Part shown: one piece after another, positions 1 to 11,239 of the stretch
Layout of the letters: each line of letters opens with the position of its first letter
How positions within the stretch are numbered: the first letter of the stretch is position 1
Source of the DNA: Symbiodinium natans
Taxonomy: Eukaryota > Sar > Dinophyceae > Suessiales > Symbiodiniaceae
Length of the DNA stretch: 64,000 nucleotides
Assembly: GCA_905221605.1 (NCBI GenBank)
Contig: CAJNDS010000095.1
Span: 62,001 to 126,000 of the forward strand
Reading direction: 5' to 3'
Translations under genes and position numbers: made by a program
Notes under the pieces: model-generated
What the model saw: only the letters and a program-made list of their open reading frames with translations
Databases searched by the model: none
What the model was told of the DNA's origin: nothing

Positions 1-1413
1 CCCAGGTCTGCTTGCTCTGCGAAAAGGTTCTATGGCCCGAATCTGGGTTTCAAGTTAAGGCGTGGTTTCTAAAAGCCTTTTGTGTTTCGGAAGGACGGGA
101 GACAACTAGCAAGTGCCCCAGGACGATGAAAGGGGATTCAGAAAGTTTCCGTAAGGGTTCCTTGGAATTCGTTTTGGGCTATTATTGTACTATTCTCCCA
201 CCGCGCTTTCCAAGGAACGCCCTTCCTACTATGCAGTCTGGGGCAGGCGCGCCCCAAGACCCGCCCAGACGCACCTCTAAGCCAGGCTCTTGTGAATAAG
301 CAGGATTTGCTTTAGAACCTTTTCGCAGAGCAAGCAGACCTGGGACCTTGCCGCGCTACTATGGGGATGGCTCAGAGGCATGCCCTAAACAGCCCTATTA
401 TGGGGAAAAGCAAAAACAGGCCTACGCCCCCTGGCTTGCAGCGGCGTGTTTGGCTTAGAGGTGCGTCTGGGCGGGTCTTGGAGGGGCGTGTTTGGCTTAG
501 AGGTGCGTCTTGCAGGGGTGTGGTTGGGCGGTGCCATAAGCAAAATGGCATGGGCAGAACCTTTTCGCAGAGCAAGCAGACCTTGGACCTTACAGCCCTA
601 CTATGGGGAAAAGCAAAAACAGGCCAGAGGCATGCCCTAAACAGCCCTCTTATGGGGAAAAGCAAAAACAGGCCTACACCCCCTGGCTTGCAGCGGCGTG
701 TTTGGCTTAGAGGTGCGTCTGGGCGGGTCTTGGAGGGGCGTGTTTGGCTTAGAGGTGCGTCTTGCAGGGGTGTGGTTGGGCGGTGCCATAAGCAAAATGG
801 CATGGGCAGAACCTTTTCGCAGAGCAAGCAGACCTTGGACCTTACAGCCCTACTATGGGGAAAAGCAAAAACAGGCCTGCCCTAAACAGCCCTACTATGG
901 GGAAAAAACAAAACAGGCCTACACCCCCTGGCTTGCAAAGCGGCGTGTTTGGCTTAGAGGTGCGTCTGGACGGGTCTTGGAGGGGCGTGTTTGGGCCATA
1001 GAACCTTTTCGCAGAGCAAGCAGACCTGGGACCTTACAGCCCTACTATGGGGGAAAGCAAAAACAGGCCTGCCCTACACAGCCCTACTATGGGGAAAAAG
1101 CAAAAACAGGCCTACACCCCTGGCTTGCAGAGCGGCGTGTTTGGTCTTGGAGGGGAGTGTTTGGCTTAGAGGTGCAGGGGTGTGGTTGGGCGGTGCCGTA
1201 AGCAAATGAAATGGGCATGCCCTAAGCAGCCCTACTATGGGGAAAAAGCAAAAACAGGCCTACACCCCCTGGCTTGCAGAGCGGCGTGTTTGGCTTAGAG
1301 GTGCGTCTGGGCGGGTCTTGGAGGGGCGTGTTTGGCTTAGAGGTGCGTCTTGCAGGGGTGTGGTTGGGCGGTGCCATAAGCAAATGGAATGAGCAAGGAA
1401 AACAGGCATGGTT

Positions 1414-1471
1414 AAGCTTATCGCCCTTAAGTAAACTGAGATGCTTCAGTTTACTTAAGGGCGATAAGCTT
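1414..1471. repeat. 58-bp near-perfect hairpin
   Basis: Two 26-nt arms (starting AAGCTTATCGCCCTTAAG) pair perfectly around a loop of about 6 nt. Copies are at 1414-1471, 3132-3189, 4854-4911 (loop-proximal change), 6576-6633 and, inverted, 7046-7103. It always abuts the 142-bp module. It could be a foldback remnant; no function can be assigned. Confidence 0.9.
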
Positions 1472-1613
1472 CACCCCCGCATTGGGATTTATAATAATAA
1501 ACCCAGAGGTGGGTGGTGGGATCCCGTCCGTGTCTGACAATATTATATTACCGGATTCCTGCAAAGCGTGCTATTTCGGGTTGAACATCTCAATTTACTT
1601 AAACCACCCTCTT
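1472..1613 (+). repeat. 142-bp dispersed module, nine copies in both orientations
   Basis: The module begins CACCCCCGCATTGGG and ends ACCACCCTCTT. It has an AT-rich core of the type TATAATAATAAA and CAATATTATATTACC. Copies in this orientation are at 1472-1613, 3190-3331, 4912-5053, 6634-6775 and 10800-10941; inverted copies are at 6904-7045, 7662-7803, 8424-8565 and 8989-9130. Sequence outside the module differs between the two groups, so the 142 bp behaves as a discrete shuffled unit, next to a hairpin in five copies and next to G-rich repeats in four. Confidence 0.9.
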
Positions 1614-1713
1614 GGCTTAGAGGTCTTGCAGGGGTGTGGTTGGGCGGTGCCGTAAGCAAATGAAATGGGCATGCCCTAAGGCCTGTTTGGGCTTTTCCCC
1701 ATAGTAGGGCTGT

Positions 1714-2067
1714 AAGGTCCCAGGTCTGCTTGCTCTGCGAAAAGGTTCTATGGCCCGAATCTGGGTTTCAAGTTAAGGCGTGGTTTCTAAAAGCCTTTTG
1801 TGTTTCGGAAGGACGGGAGACAACTAGCAAGTGCCCCAGGACGATGAAAGGGGATTCAGAAAGTTTCCGTAAGGGTTCCTTGGAATTCGTTTTGGGCTAT
1901 TATTGTACTATTCTCCCACCGCGCTTTCCAAGGAACGCCCTTCCTACTATGCAGTCTGGGGCAGGCGCGCCCCAAGACCCGCCCAGACGCACTTCTAAGC
2001 CAGGCTCTTGTGAATAAGCAGGATTTGCTTTAGAACCTTTTCGCAGAGCAAGCAGACCTGGGACCTT
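1714..2067. repeat. 354-bp block with perfect 36-bp terminal inverted repeats (MITE-like)
   Basis: The left end (1714-1749, starting AAGGTCCCAGGTCTGC) is the exact reverse complement of the right end (2032-2067). The inner 280 bp is not repeated elsewhere within the unit. Identical blocks lie at 3436-3789 and 5158-5511, and a left-truncated one at 1-349. Terminal inverted repeats with a unique core resemble a miniature DNA transposon, but I see no target duplication. Because all copies sit at the same place in the 1.72-kb unit, they spread by tandem duplication, not by separate transposition. Single copies of the inverted-repeat sequence also occur alone within the unit, for example near 1005-1040. 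Confidence 0.7.
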
Positions 2068-5000
2068 GCCGCGCTACTATGGGGATGGCTCAGAGGCATG
2101 CCCTAAACAGCCCTATTATGGGGAAAAGCAAAAACAGGCCTACACCCCCTGGCTTGCAGCGGCGTGTTTGGCTTAGAGGTGCGTCTGGGCGGGTCTTGGA
2201 GGGGCGTGTTTGGCTTAGAGGTGCGTCTTGCAGGGGTGTGGTTGGGCGGTGCCATAAGCAAAATGGCATGGGCAGAACCTTTTCGCAGAGCAAGCAGACC
2301 TTGGACCTTACAGCCCTACTATGGGGAAAAGCAAAAACAGGCCAGAGGCATGCCCTAAACAGCCCTCTTATGGGGAAAAGCAAAAACAGGCCTACACCCC
2401 CTGGCTTGCAGCGGCGTGTTTGGCTTAGAGGTGCGTCTGGGCGGGTCTTGGAGGGGCGTGTTTGGCTTAGAGGTGCGTCTTGCAGGGGTGTGGTTGGGCG
2501 GTGCCATAAGCAAAATGGCATGGGCAGAACCTTTTCGCAGAGCAAGCAGACCTTGGACCTTACAGCCCTACTATGGGGAAAAGCAAAAACAGGCCTGCCC
2601 TAAACAGCCCTACTATGGGGAAAAAACAAAACAGGCCTACACCCCCTGGCTTGCAAAGCGGCGTGTTTGGCTTAGAGGTGCGTCTGGACGGGTCTTGGAG
2701 GGGCGTGTTTGGGCCATAGAACCTTTTCGCAGAGCAAGCAGACCTGGGACCTTACAGCCCTACTATGGGGGAAAGCAAAAACAGGCCTGCCCTACACAGC
2801 CCTACTATGGGGAAAAAGCAAAAACAGGCCTACACCCCTGGCTTGCAGAGCGGCGTGTTTGGTCTTGGAGGGGAGTGTTTGGCTTAGAGGTGCAGGGGTG
2901 TGGTTGGGCGGTGCCGTAAGCAAATGAAATGGGCATGCCCTAAGCAGCCCTACTATGGGGAAAAAGCAAAAACAGGCCTACACCCCCTGGCTTGCAGAGC
3001 GGCGTGTTTGGCTTAGAGGTGCGTCTGGGCGGGTCTTGGAGGGGCGTGTTTGGCTTAGAGGTGCGTCTTGCAGGGGTGTGGTTGGGCGGTGCCATAAGCA
3101 AATGGAATGAGCAAGGAAAACAGGCATGGTTAAGCTTATCGCCCTTAAGTAAACTGAGATGCTTCAGTTTACTTAAGGGCGATAAGCTTCACCCCCGCAT
3201 TGGGATTTATAATAATAAACCCAGAGGTGGGTGGTGGGATCCCGTCCGTGTCTGACAATATTATATTACCGGATTCCTGCAAAGCGTGCTATTTCGGGCT
3301 GAACATCTCAATTTACTTAAACCACCCTCTTGGCTTAGAGGTGCGTCTTGCAGGGGTGTGGTTGGGCGGTGCCGTAAGCAAATGAAATGGGCATGCCCTA
3401 AGGCCTGTTTGGGCTTTTCCCCATAGTAGGGCTGTAAGGTCCCAGGTCTGCTTGCTCTGCGAAAAGGTTCTATGGCCCGAATCTGGGTTTCAAGTTAAGG
3501 CGTGGTTTCTAAAAGCCTTTTGTGTTTCGGAAGGACGGGAGACAACTAGCAAGTGCCCCAGGACGATGAAAGGGGATTCAGAAAGTTTCCGTAAGGGTTC
3601 CTTGGAATTCGTTTTGGGCTATTATTGTACTATTCTCCCACCGCGCTTTCCAAGGAACGCCCTTCCTACTATGCAGTCTGGGGCAGGCGCGCCCCAAGAC
3701 CCGCCCAGACGCACTTCTAAGCCAGGCTCTTGTGAATAAGCAGGATTTGCTTTAGAACCTTTTCGCAGAGCAAGCAGACCTGGGACCTTGCCGCGCTACT
3801 ATGGGGATGGCTCAGAGGCATGCCCTAAACAGCCCTATTATGGGGAAAAGCAAAAACAGGCCTACACCCCCTGGCTTGCAGCGGCGTGTTTGGCTTAGAG
3901 GTGCGTCTGGGCGGGTCTTGGAGGGGCGTGTTTGGCTTAGAGGTGCGTCTTGCAGGGGTGTGGTTGGGCGGTGCCATAAGCAAAATGGCATGGGCAGAAC
4001 CTTTTCGCAGAGCAAGCAGACCTTGGACCTTACAGCCCTACTATGGGGAAAAGCAAAAACAGGCCAGAGGCATGCCCTAAACAGCCCTCTTATGGGGAAA
4101 AGCAAAAACAGGCCTACACCCCCTGGCTTGCAGCGGCGTGTTTGGCTTAGAGGTGCGTCTGGGCGGGTCTTGGAGGGGCGTGTTTGGCTTAGAGGTGCGT
4201 CTTGCAGGGGTGTGGTTGGGCGGTGCCATAAGCAAAATGGCATGGGCAGAACCTTTTCGCAGAGCAAGCAGACCTTGGACCTTACAGCCCTACTATGGGG
4301 AAAAGCAAAAACAGGCCTGCCCTAAACAGCCCTACTATGGGGAAAAAACAAAACAGGCCTACACCCCCTGGCTTGCAAAGCGGCGTGTTTGGCTTAGAGG
4401 TGCGTCTGGACGGGTCTTGGAGGGGCGTGTTTGGGCCATAGAACCTTTTCGCAGAGCAAGCAGACCTGGGACCTTACAGCCCTACTATGGGGGAAAGCAA
4501 AAACAGGCCTGCCCTACACAGCCCTACTATGGGGAAAAAGCAAAAACAGGCCTACACCCCTGGCTTGCAGAGCGGCGTGTTTGGTCTTGGAGGGGAGTGT
4601 TTGGCTTAGAGGTGCAGGGGTGTGGTTGGGCGGTGCCGTAAGCAAATGAAATGGGCATGCCCTAAGCAGCCCTACTATGGGGAAAAAGCAAAAACAGGCC
4701 TACACCCCCTGGCTTGCAGAGCGGCGTGTTTGGCTTAGAGGTGCGTCTGGGCGGGTCTTGGAGGGGCGTGTTTGGCTTAGAGGTGCGTCTTGCAGGGGTG
4801 TGGTTGGGCGGTGCCATAAGCAAATGGAATGAGCAAGGAAAACAGGCATGGTTAAGCTTATCGCCCTTAAGTAAACTGAGATGCTGCTGTTTACTTAAGG
4901 GCGATAAGCTTCACCCCCGCATTGGGATTTATAATAATAAACCCAGAGGTGGGTGGTGGGATCCCGTCCGTGTCTGACAATATTATATTACCGGATTCCT

Positions 5001-6081
5001 GCAAAGCGTGCTATTTCGGGCTGAACATCTCAATTTACTTAAACCACCCTCTTGGCTTAGAGGTGCGTCTTGCAGGGGTGTGGTTGGGCGGTGCCGTAAG
5101 CAAATGAAATGGGCATGCCCTAAGGCCTGCTTGGGCTTTTCCCCATAGTAGGGCTGTAAGGTCCCAGGTCTGCTTGCTCTGCGAAAAGGTTCTATGGCCC
5201 GAATCTGGGTTTCAAGTTAAGGCGTGGTTTCTAAAAGCCTTTTGTGTTTCGGAAGGACGGGAGACAACTAGCAAGTGCCCCAGGACGATGAAAGGGGATT
5301 CAGAAAGTTTCCGTAAGGGTTCCTTGGAATTCGTTTTGGGCTATTATTGTACTATTCTCCCACCGCGCTTTCCAAGGAACGCCCTTCCTACTATGCAGTC
5401 TGGGGCAGGCGCGCCCCAAGACCCGCCCAGACGCACCTCTAAGCCAGGCTCTTGTGAATAAGCAGGATTTGCTTTAGAACCTTTTCGCAGAGCAAGCAGA
5501 CCTGGGACCTTGCCGCGCTACTATGGGGATGGCTCAGAGGCATGCCCTAAACAGCCCTATTATGGGGAAAAGCAAAAACAGGCCTACACCCCCTGGCTTG
5601 CAGCGGCGTGTTTGGCTTAGAGGTGCGTCTGGGCGGGTCTTGGAGGGGCGTGTTTGGCTTAGAGGTGCGTCTTGCAGGGGTGTGGTTGGGCGGTGCCATA
5701 AGCAAAATGGCATGGGCAGAACCTTTTCGCAGAGCAAGCAGACCTTGGACCTTACAGCCCTACTATGGGGAAAAGCAAAAACAGGCCAGAGGCATGCCCT
5801 AAACAGCCCTCTTATGGGGAAAAGCAAAAACAGGCCTACACCCCCTGGCTTGCAGCGGCGTGTTTGGCTTAGAGGTGCGTCTGGGCGGGTCTTGGAGGGG
5901 CGTGTTTGGCTTAGAGGTGCGTCTTGCAGGGGTGTGGTTGGGCGGTGCCATAAGCAAAATGGCATGGGCAGAACCTTTTCGCAGAGCAAGCAGACCTTGG
6001 ACCTTACAGCCCTACTATGGGGAAAAGCAAAAACAGGCCTGCCCTAAACAGCCCTACTATGGGGAAAAAACAAAACAGGCC

Positions 6082-7597
6082 TACACCCCCTGGCTTGCAA
6101 AGCGGCGTGTTTGGCTTAGAGGTGCGTCTGGACGGGTCTTGGAGGGGCGTGTTTGGGCCATAGAACCTTTTCGCAGAGCAAGCAGACCTGGGACCTTACA
6201 GCCCTTCTATGGGGGAAAGCAAAAACAGGCCTGCCCTACACAGCCCTACTATGGGGAAAAAGCAAAAACAGGCCTACACCCCTGGCTTGCAGAGCGGCGT
6301 GTTTGGTCTTGGAGGGGAGTGTTTGGCTTAGAGGTGCAGGGGTGTGGTTGGGCGGTGCCGTAAGCAAATGAAATGGGCATGCCCTAAGCAGCCCTACTAT
6401 GGGGAAAAAGCAAAAACAGGCCTACACCCCCTGGCTTGCAGAGCGGCGTGTTTGGCTTAGAGGTGCGTCTGGGCGGGTCTTGGAGGGGCGTGTTTGGCTT
6501 AGAGGTGCGTCTTGCAGGGGTGTGGTTGGGCGGTGCCATAAGCAAATGGAATGAGCAAGGAAAACAGGCATGGTCAAGCTTATCGCCCTTAAGTAAACTG
6601 AGATGCTTCAGTTTACTTAAGGGCGATAAGCTTCACCCCCGCATTGGGATTTATAATAATAAACCCAGAGGTGGGTGGTGGGATCCCGTCCGTGTCTGAC
6701 AATATTATATTACCGGATTCCTGCAAAGCGTGCTATTTCGGGCTGAACATCTCAATTTACTTAAACCACCCTCTTAAACACGCCGCTCTCCAAGCCAAAA
6801 CACTTCCCTCCAAGACACACCTCTAAGCCAAACACCCAAACCCACCCAAAACCCACCCAAAACCCATCCCAAGCCCACTCATGGCTTGGAGAGCGGCGTG
6901 TTTAAGAGGGTGGTTTAAGTAAATTGAGATGTTCAGCCCGAAATAGCACGCTTTGCAGGAATCCGGTAATATAATATTGTCAGACACGGACGGGATCCCA
7001 CCACCCACCTCTGGGTTTATTATTATAAATCCCAATGCGGGGGTGAAGCTTATCGCCCTTAAGTAAACTGAAGCATCTCAGTTTACTTAAGGGCGATAAG
7101 CTTGACCATGCCTGTTTTCCTTGCTCATTCCATTTGCTTATGGCACCGCCCAACCACACCCCTGCAAGACGCACCTCTAAGCCAAACACGCCCCTCCAAG
7201 ACCCGCCCAGACGCACCTCTAAGCCAAACACGCCGCTCTGCAAGCCAGGGGGTGTAGGCCTGTTTTTGCTTTTTCCCCATAGTAGGGCTGCTTAGGGCAT
7301 GCCCATTTCATTTGCTTACGGCACCGCCCAACCACACCCCTGCACCTCTAAGCCAAACACTCCCCTCCAAGACCAAACACGCCGCTCTGCAAGCCAGGGG
7401 TGTAGGCCTGTTTTTGCTTTTTCCCCATAGTAGGGCTGTGTAGGGCAGGCCTGTTTTTGCTTTCCCCCATAGTAGGGCTGTAAGGTCCCAGGTCTGCTTG
7501 CTCTGCGAAAAGGTTCTATGGCCCAAACACGCCCCTCCAAGACCCGTCCAGACGCACCTCTAAGCCAAACACGCCGCTTTGCAAGCCAGGGGGTGTG
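6082..7597. repeat. Large palindrome, about 716-bp arms with 84-bp spacer
   Basis: The last direct unit (arm about 6082-6797) is followed by its own reverse complement (about 6882-7597). The spacer 6798-6881 is C/A-rich (AAACCCACCCAAAACCC). Every landmark of the left arm, namely the 142-bp module, the hairpin and the GC-rich repeats, appears mirrored in the right arm. The palindrome marks the switch from direct to inverted orientation in the satellite. A breakage or fold-back duplication is a plausible origin. Confidence 0.9.
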
Positions 7598-9222
7598 GGC
7601 GGTGCAATAAGCAAATGGGATGGGCAGATGTTTAAAATCCTGCTTCCTCACAAGAGCCGATAAGAGGGTGGTTTAAGTAAATTGAGATGTTCAGCCCGAA
7701 ATAGCACGCTTTGCAGGAATCCGGTAATATAATATTGTCAGACACGGACGGGATCCCACCACCCACCTCTGGGTTTATTATTATAAATCCCAATGCGGGG
7801 GTGAAGTGGGTTCGCCACGCCTGCCAGGGTTTCGAGTGGGTTTGGGATGGGTTTTGGGTGGGTTTTGGGCGGGTTTGGGTGGGTTTCGGTGGGTTTTGCG
7901 TGGGTTTTGCGTGGGTTTGAGTGGGCTTGGGATGGGTTTTGGGTGGGTTTTGGGTGGGTTTGGGTGTTTGGCTTAGAGGTGTGTCTTGGAGGGAAGTGTT
8001 TTGGCTTGGAGAGCGGCGTGTTTGGCTTTAGAGGTGCGTCTGGGCGGGTCTTGGAGGGGCGTGTTTGGCTTAGAGGTGCGTCTTGCAGGGGTGTGGTTGG
8101 GCGGTGCAATAAGCAAATGGGATGGGCAGATGTTTAAAATCCTGCTTCCTCACGGGTGGTTGGGCGGTGCAATAAGCAAATGGGATGGGCAAGTGTTTTG
8201 GCTTGGAGAGCGGCGTGTTTGGCTTTAGAGGTGCGTCTGGGCGGGTCTTGGAGGGGCGTGTTTGGCTTAGAGGTGCGTCTTGCAGGGGTGTGGTTGGGCG
8301 GTGCAATAAGCAAATGGGATGGGCAGATGTTTAAAATCCTGCTTCCTCACGGGTGGTTGGGCGGTGCAATAAGCAAATGGGATGGGCAGATGTTTAAAAT
8401 CCTGCTTCCTCACAAGAGCCGATAAGAGGGTGGTTTAAGTAAATTGAGATGTTCAGCCCGAAATAGCACGCTTTGCAGGAATCCGGTAATATAATATTGT
8501 CAGACACGGACGGGATCCCACCACCCACCTCTGGGTTTATTATTATAAATCCCAATGCGGGGGTGAAGTGGGTTCGCCACGCCTGCCAGGGTTTCGAGTG
8601 GGTTTGGGATGGGTTTTGGGTGGGTTTTGGGCGGGTTTGGGTGGGTTTCGGTGGGTTTTGCGTGGGTTTTGCGTGGGTTTGAGTGGGCTTGGGATGGGTT
8701 TTGGGTGGGTTTTGGGTGGGTTTGGGTGTTTGGCTTAGAGGTGTGTCTTGGAGGGAAGTGTTTTGGCTTGGAGAGCGGCGTGTTTGGCTTTAGAGGTGCG
8801 TCTGGGCGGGTCTTGGAGGGGCGTGTTTGGCTTAGAGGTGCGTCTTGCAGGGGTGTGGTTGGGCGGTGCAATAAGCAAATGGGATGGGCAGATGTTTAAA
8901 ATCCTGCTTCCTCACGGGTGGTTGGGCGGTGCAATAAGCAAATGGGATGGGCAGATGTTTAAAATCCTGCTTCCTCACAAGAGCCGATAAGAGGGTGGTT
9001 TAAGTAAATTGAGATGTTCAGCCCGAAATAGCACGCTTTGCAGGAATCCGGTAATATAATATTGTCAGACACGGACGGGATCCCACCACCCACCTCTGGG
9101 TTTATTATTATAAATCCCAATGCGGGGGTGAAGTGGGTTCGCCACGCCTGCCAGGGTTTCGAGTGGGTTTGGGATGGGTTTTGGGTGGGTTTTGGGCGGG
9201 TTTGGGTGGGTTTCGGTGGGTT
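7598..9222. repeat. Shorter satellite repeats (762-bp and 565-bp units)
   Basis: The block starting with the inverted 142-bp module at 7662 is repeated after 762 bp (8424) and again after 565 bp (8989). The 565-bp form lacks one internal duplication of the GC-rich motif. Units contain the module, a G-rich tract, one or two copies of the gcgtgtttggctttagaggtg motif and a tail ending in CCTCACAAGAGCCGATAAG. The ORFs seen here are shifted readings of the repeats and have no domain. Confidence 0.9.
7834..7967 (+). repeat. G-rich GGGTTTTG-like tract
   Basis: About 130 bp are made of irregular repeats of GGGTTTTG, GGGTTTG and GGGTTTCG. A second copy is at 8596-8729, a partial one at 9161-9221, and the reverse complement (CCCAAAACCCACC type) at 10635-10770. 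The strand has many runs of three or four G, so G-quadruplex formation is plausible. It resembles degenerate telomere-like DNA but differs from the CCCTAAA repeats elsewhere in the window. Confidence 0.85.
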
Positions 9223-10271
9223 CAGGCCATTCTCTCACTTCTTGGGCCCATCTTGGGGGGCGGGGCGGGGCAAACAAGTCCAGGCCATTCTCTCACTTCT
9301 TGGGCCCATCTTGGGGGGCGGGGCAAACAAGTCCAGGCCATTCTCACTTCTTGGGCCCATCTTGGGGGGCGGGGCAAACAAGTCCAGGCCATTCTCTCAC
9401 TTCTTGGGCCCATCTTAGGGGGGTGGGGCAAACAAGTCCAGGCCATTTTCTCACTTCTTGGGCCCGTCTTGGGGGGCAGGGCAAACAAGTCCAGGCAATT
9501 CTCTCACTTCCAGGCCATTCTCTTACTTCTTGGGCCCATCTTGAGGGGCGGGGCAAACAAGTCCAGGCCATTCTCTCACTTCTTGGGCCCAGCTTGGGGG
9601 TGGGGCAAACAAGTCCAGGCCATTCTCTCACTTCTTGGGCCCATCTTGGGGGGCGGGGCAAACAAGTCCAGGCCATTCTCTCACTTCTTGGGCCCATCTT
9701 GGGGGGCGGGGCAAACAAGTCCAGGCCATTCTCTCACTTCTTGGGCCCATCTTGGGGGGCGGGGCAAACAAATCCAGGCCATTCTCTCACTTCTTGGGCC
9801 CATCTTGGCTGGCGGGGCAAACAAGTCCAGGCCATTCTCTCACTTCTTGGGCCCATCTTGGGGGGTGGGGCAAACAAGTCCAGGCCATTCTCTCACTTCT
9901 TGGGCCCATCTTGGCGGGCGGGGCAAACAAGTCCAGGCCATTCTCTCACTTCTTGGGCCCATCTTGGGGGGCCGGGCAAACAAGTCCAGGCCATTCTCTC
10001 GCTTCTTGGGCCCATCTTGGGGTTCGGGGCAAACAAGTCCAGGCCATTCTCTCACTTCTTGGGCCCACCTTGGGCGGCGGGGCAAACAAGTCCAGGCCAT
10101 TCTCTCACTTCTTGGGCCCATCTTGGGGGGCGGGGCAAACAAGTCCAGGCCATTCTCTCACTTCTTGCCCACCTTGGGGGGCGGGACAAACAAGTCCAGG
10201 CCATTCTCTCACTTCTTGGGCCCATCTTGGGGGGCGGGGCAAACAAGTCCAGGTCATTCTCTCACTTCTTG
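9223..10271 (+). repeat. 53-bp minisatellite, about 20 copies
   Basis: The unit starts CAGGCCATTCTCTCACTTCT and contains GGGCCCATCTTGGGG. It is repeated about twenty times with point changes and small indels. Long ORFs run through it in several frames on both strands because a 53-bp period rotates the frame and the unit contains few stop triplets. They are artefacts of the repeat. Confidence 0.95.
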
Positions 10272-10285
10272 GACTTGTGTGCCCC

Positions 10286-10401
10286 GATGGGCCCAAGAAG
10301 TGAGAGAATGGCCTGGACTTGTTTGCCCCGCCCCCCCAAGATGGGCCCAAGAAGTGAGAGAATGGCCTGGACTTGTTTGCCCCGCCCCCCAAGATGGGCC
10401 C
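10286..10401 (-). repeat. Inverted copies of the 53-bp minisatellite
   Basis: About two units of the 53-bp repeat occur in reverse complement (GATGGGCCCAAGAAGTGAGA) directly after the main array. Array and inverted tail form a hairpin-capable junction at about 10272-10285. Confidence 0.9.
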
Positions 10402-11239
10402 TGCTTATTGCACCGCCCAACCACACCCCTGCAAGACGCAGCAAAATTTTAAACATCTGCCCATCCCATTTGCTTATTGCACCGCCCAACCACACCCCTG
10501 CAAGACGCACCTCTAAGCCTGCCCATCCCATTTGCTTATTGCACCGCCCAACCACACCCCTGCAAGACGCACCTCTAAGCCAAACACGCCCCGCCGCTCT
10601 CCAAGCCAAAAACACAAGACAAACCTCTAAGCCAAACACCCAAACCCACCCAAAACCCACCCAAAACCCATCCCAAGCCCACTCAAACCCACGCAAAACC
10701 CACGCAAAACCCACCGAAACCCACCCAAAACCGCCCAAAACCCACCCAAAACCCATCCCAAACCCACTCGAAACCCTGGCAGGCGTGGCGAACCCACTTC
10801 ACCCCCGCATTGGGATGTATAATAATAAACCCAGAGGTGGGTGGTGGGATCCCGTCCGTGTCTGACAATATTATATTACCGGATTCCTGCAAAGCGTGCT
10901 ATTTCGGGCTGAACATCTCAATTTACTTAAACCACCCTCTTTTCGGCTCTTGTGAGGAAGCTGCCCATCCCATTTGCTTATTGCACCGCCCAACCACACC
11001 CCTGCAAGACGCAGCAAAATTTTAAACATCTGCCCATCCCATTTGCTTATTGCACCGCCCAACCACACCCCTGCAAGACGCACCTCTAAGCCTGCCCATC
11101 CCATTTGCTTATTGCACCGCCCAACCACACCCCTGCAAGACGCACCTCTAAGCCAAACACGCCCCTCCAAGACCCGCCCAGACGCACCTCTAAAGCCAAA
11201 CACGCCGCTCTCCAAGCCAAAAACACAAGACAAACCTCT
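10402..11239 (-). repeat. Inverted block of satellite motifs
   Basis: This stretch is the reverse complement of motifs seen at 7.6-9.2 kb. It has repeated copies of TTGCACCGCCCAACCACACC and CACCTCTAAGCCAAACACGC, an inverted G-rich tract (10635-10770) and one 142-bp module (10800-10941). It makes the whole 7.6-11.2 kb region a loose inverted repeat around the 53-bp array. No gene. Confidence 0.85.

Larger units (their letters stand above)
1..6776. repeat. Tandem array of four 1.72-kb satellite units
   Basis: Four head-to-tail copies follow one another: about 1-1713 (left edge cut by the window), 1714-3435, 3436-5157 and 5158-6776. They are almost identical over 1,722 bp; the first copy lacks 4 bp near 1622. 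Each unit contains a 354-bp inverted-repeat-bounded block, several internal repeats of a GC-rich motif (gcgtgtttggcttagaggtg), a 58-bp hairpin and a 142-bp AT-richer module. Short ORFs recur identically in every unit but have no recognisable domain, and several are copies of the internal repeats in other frames, so I do not call genes. Non-coding satellite DNA, probably subtelomeric or pericentromeric, is the best reading. Confidence 0.93.

Noticed and set aside
1472-1613. TTATATTAC in the 142-bp module as a rolling-circle origin nonanucleotide
   Set aside because: It differs from the TAATATTAC type at an important position, is not in a hairpin loop, and no Rep gene is present.
361-6371. Repeated ORFs of 60-174 codons in the 1.72-kb units
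   Set aside because: Open in several frames and on both strands, composed of internal repeats, no domain; identity follows from duplication, not selection.
9133-10865. ORFs of 439, 563, 222 and 164 codons on both strands
   Set aside because: They are translations of the 53-bp minisatellite and the inverted G-rich tract; several frames are open at once because the period is not a multiple of three.
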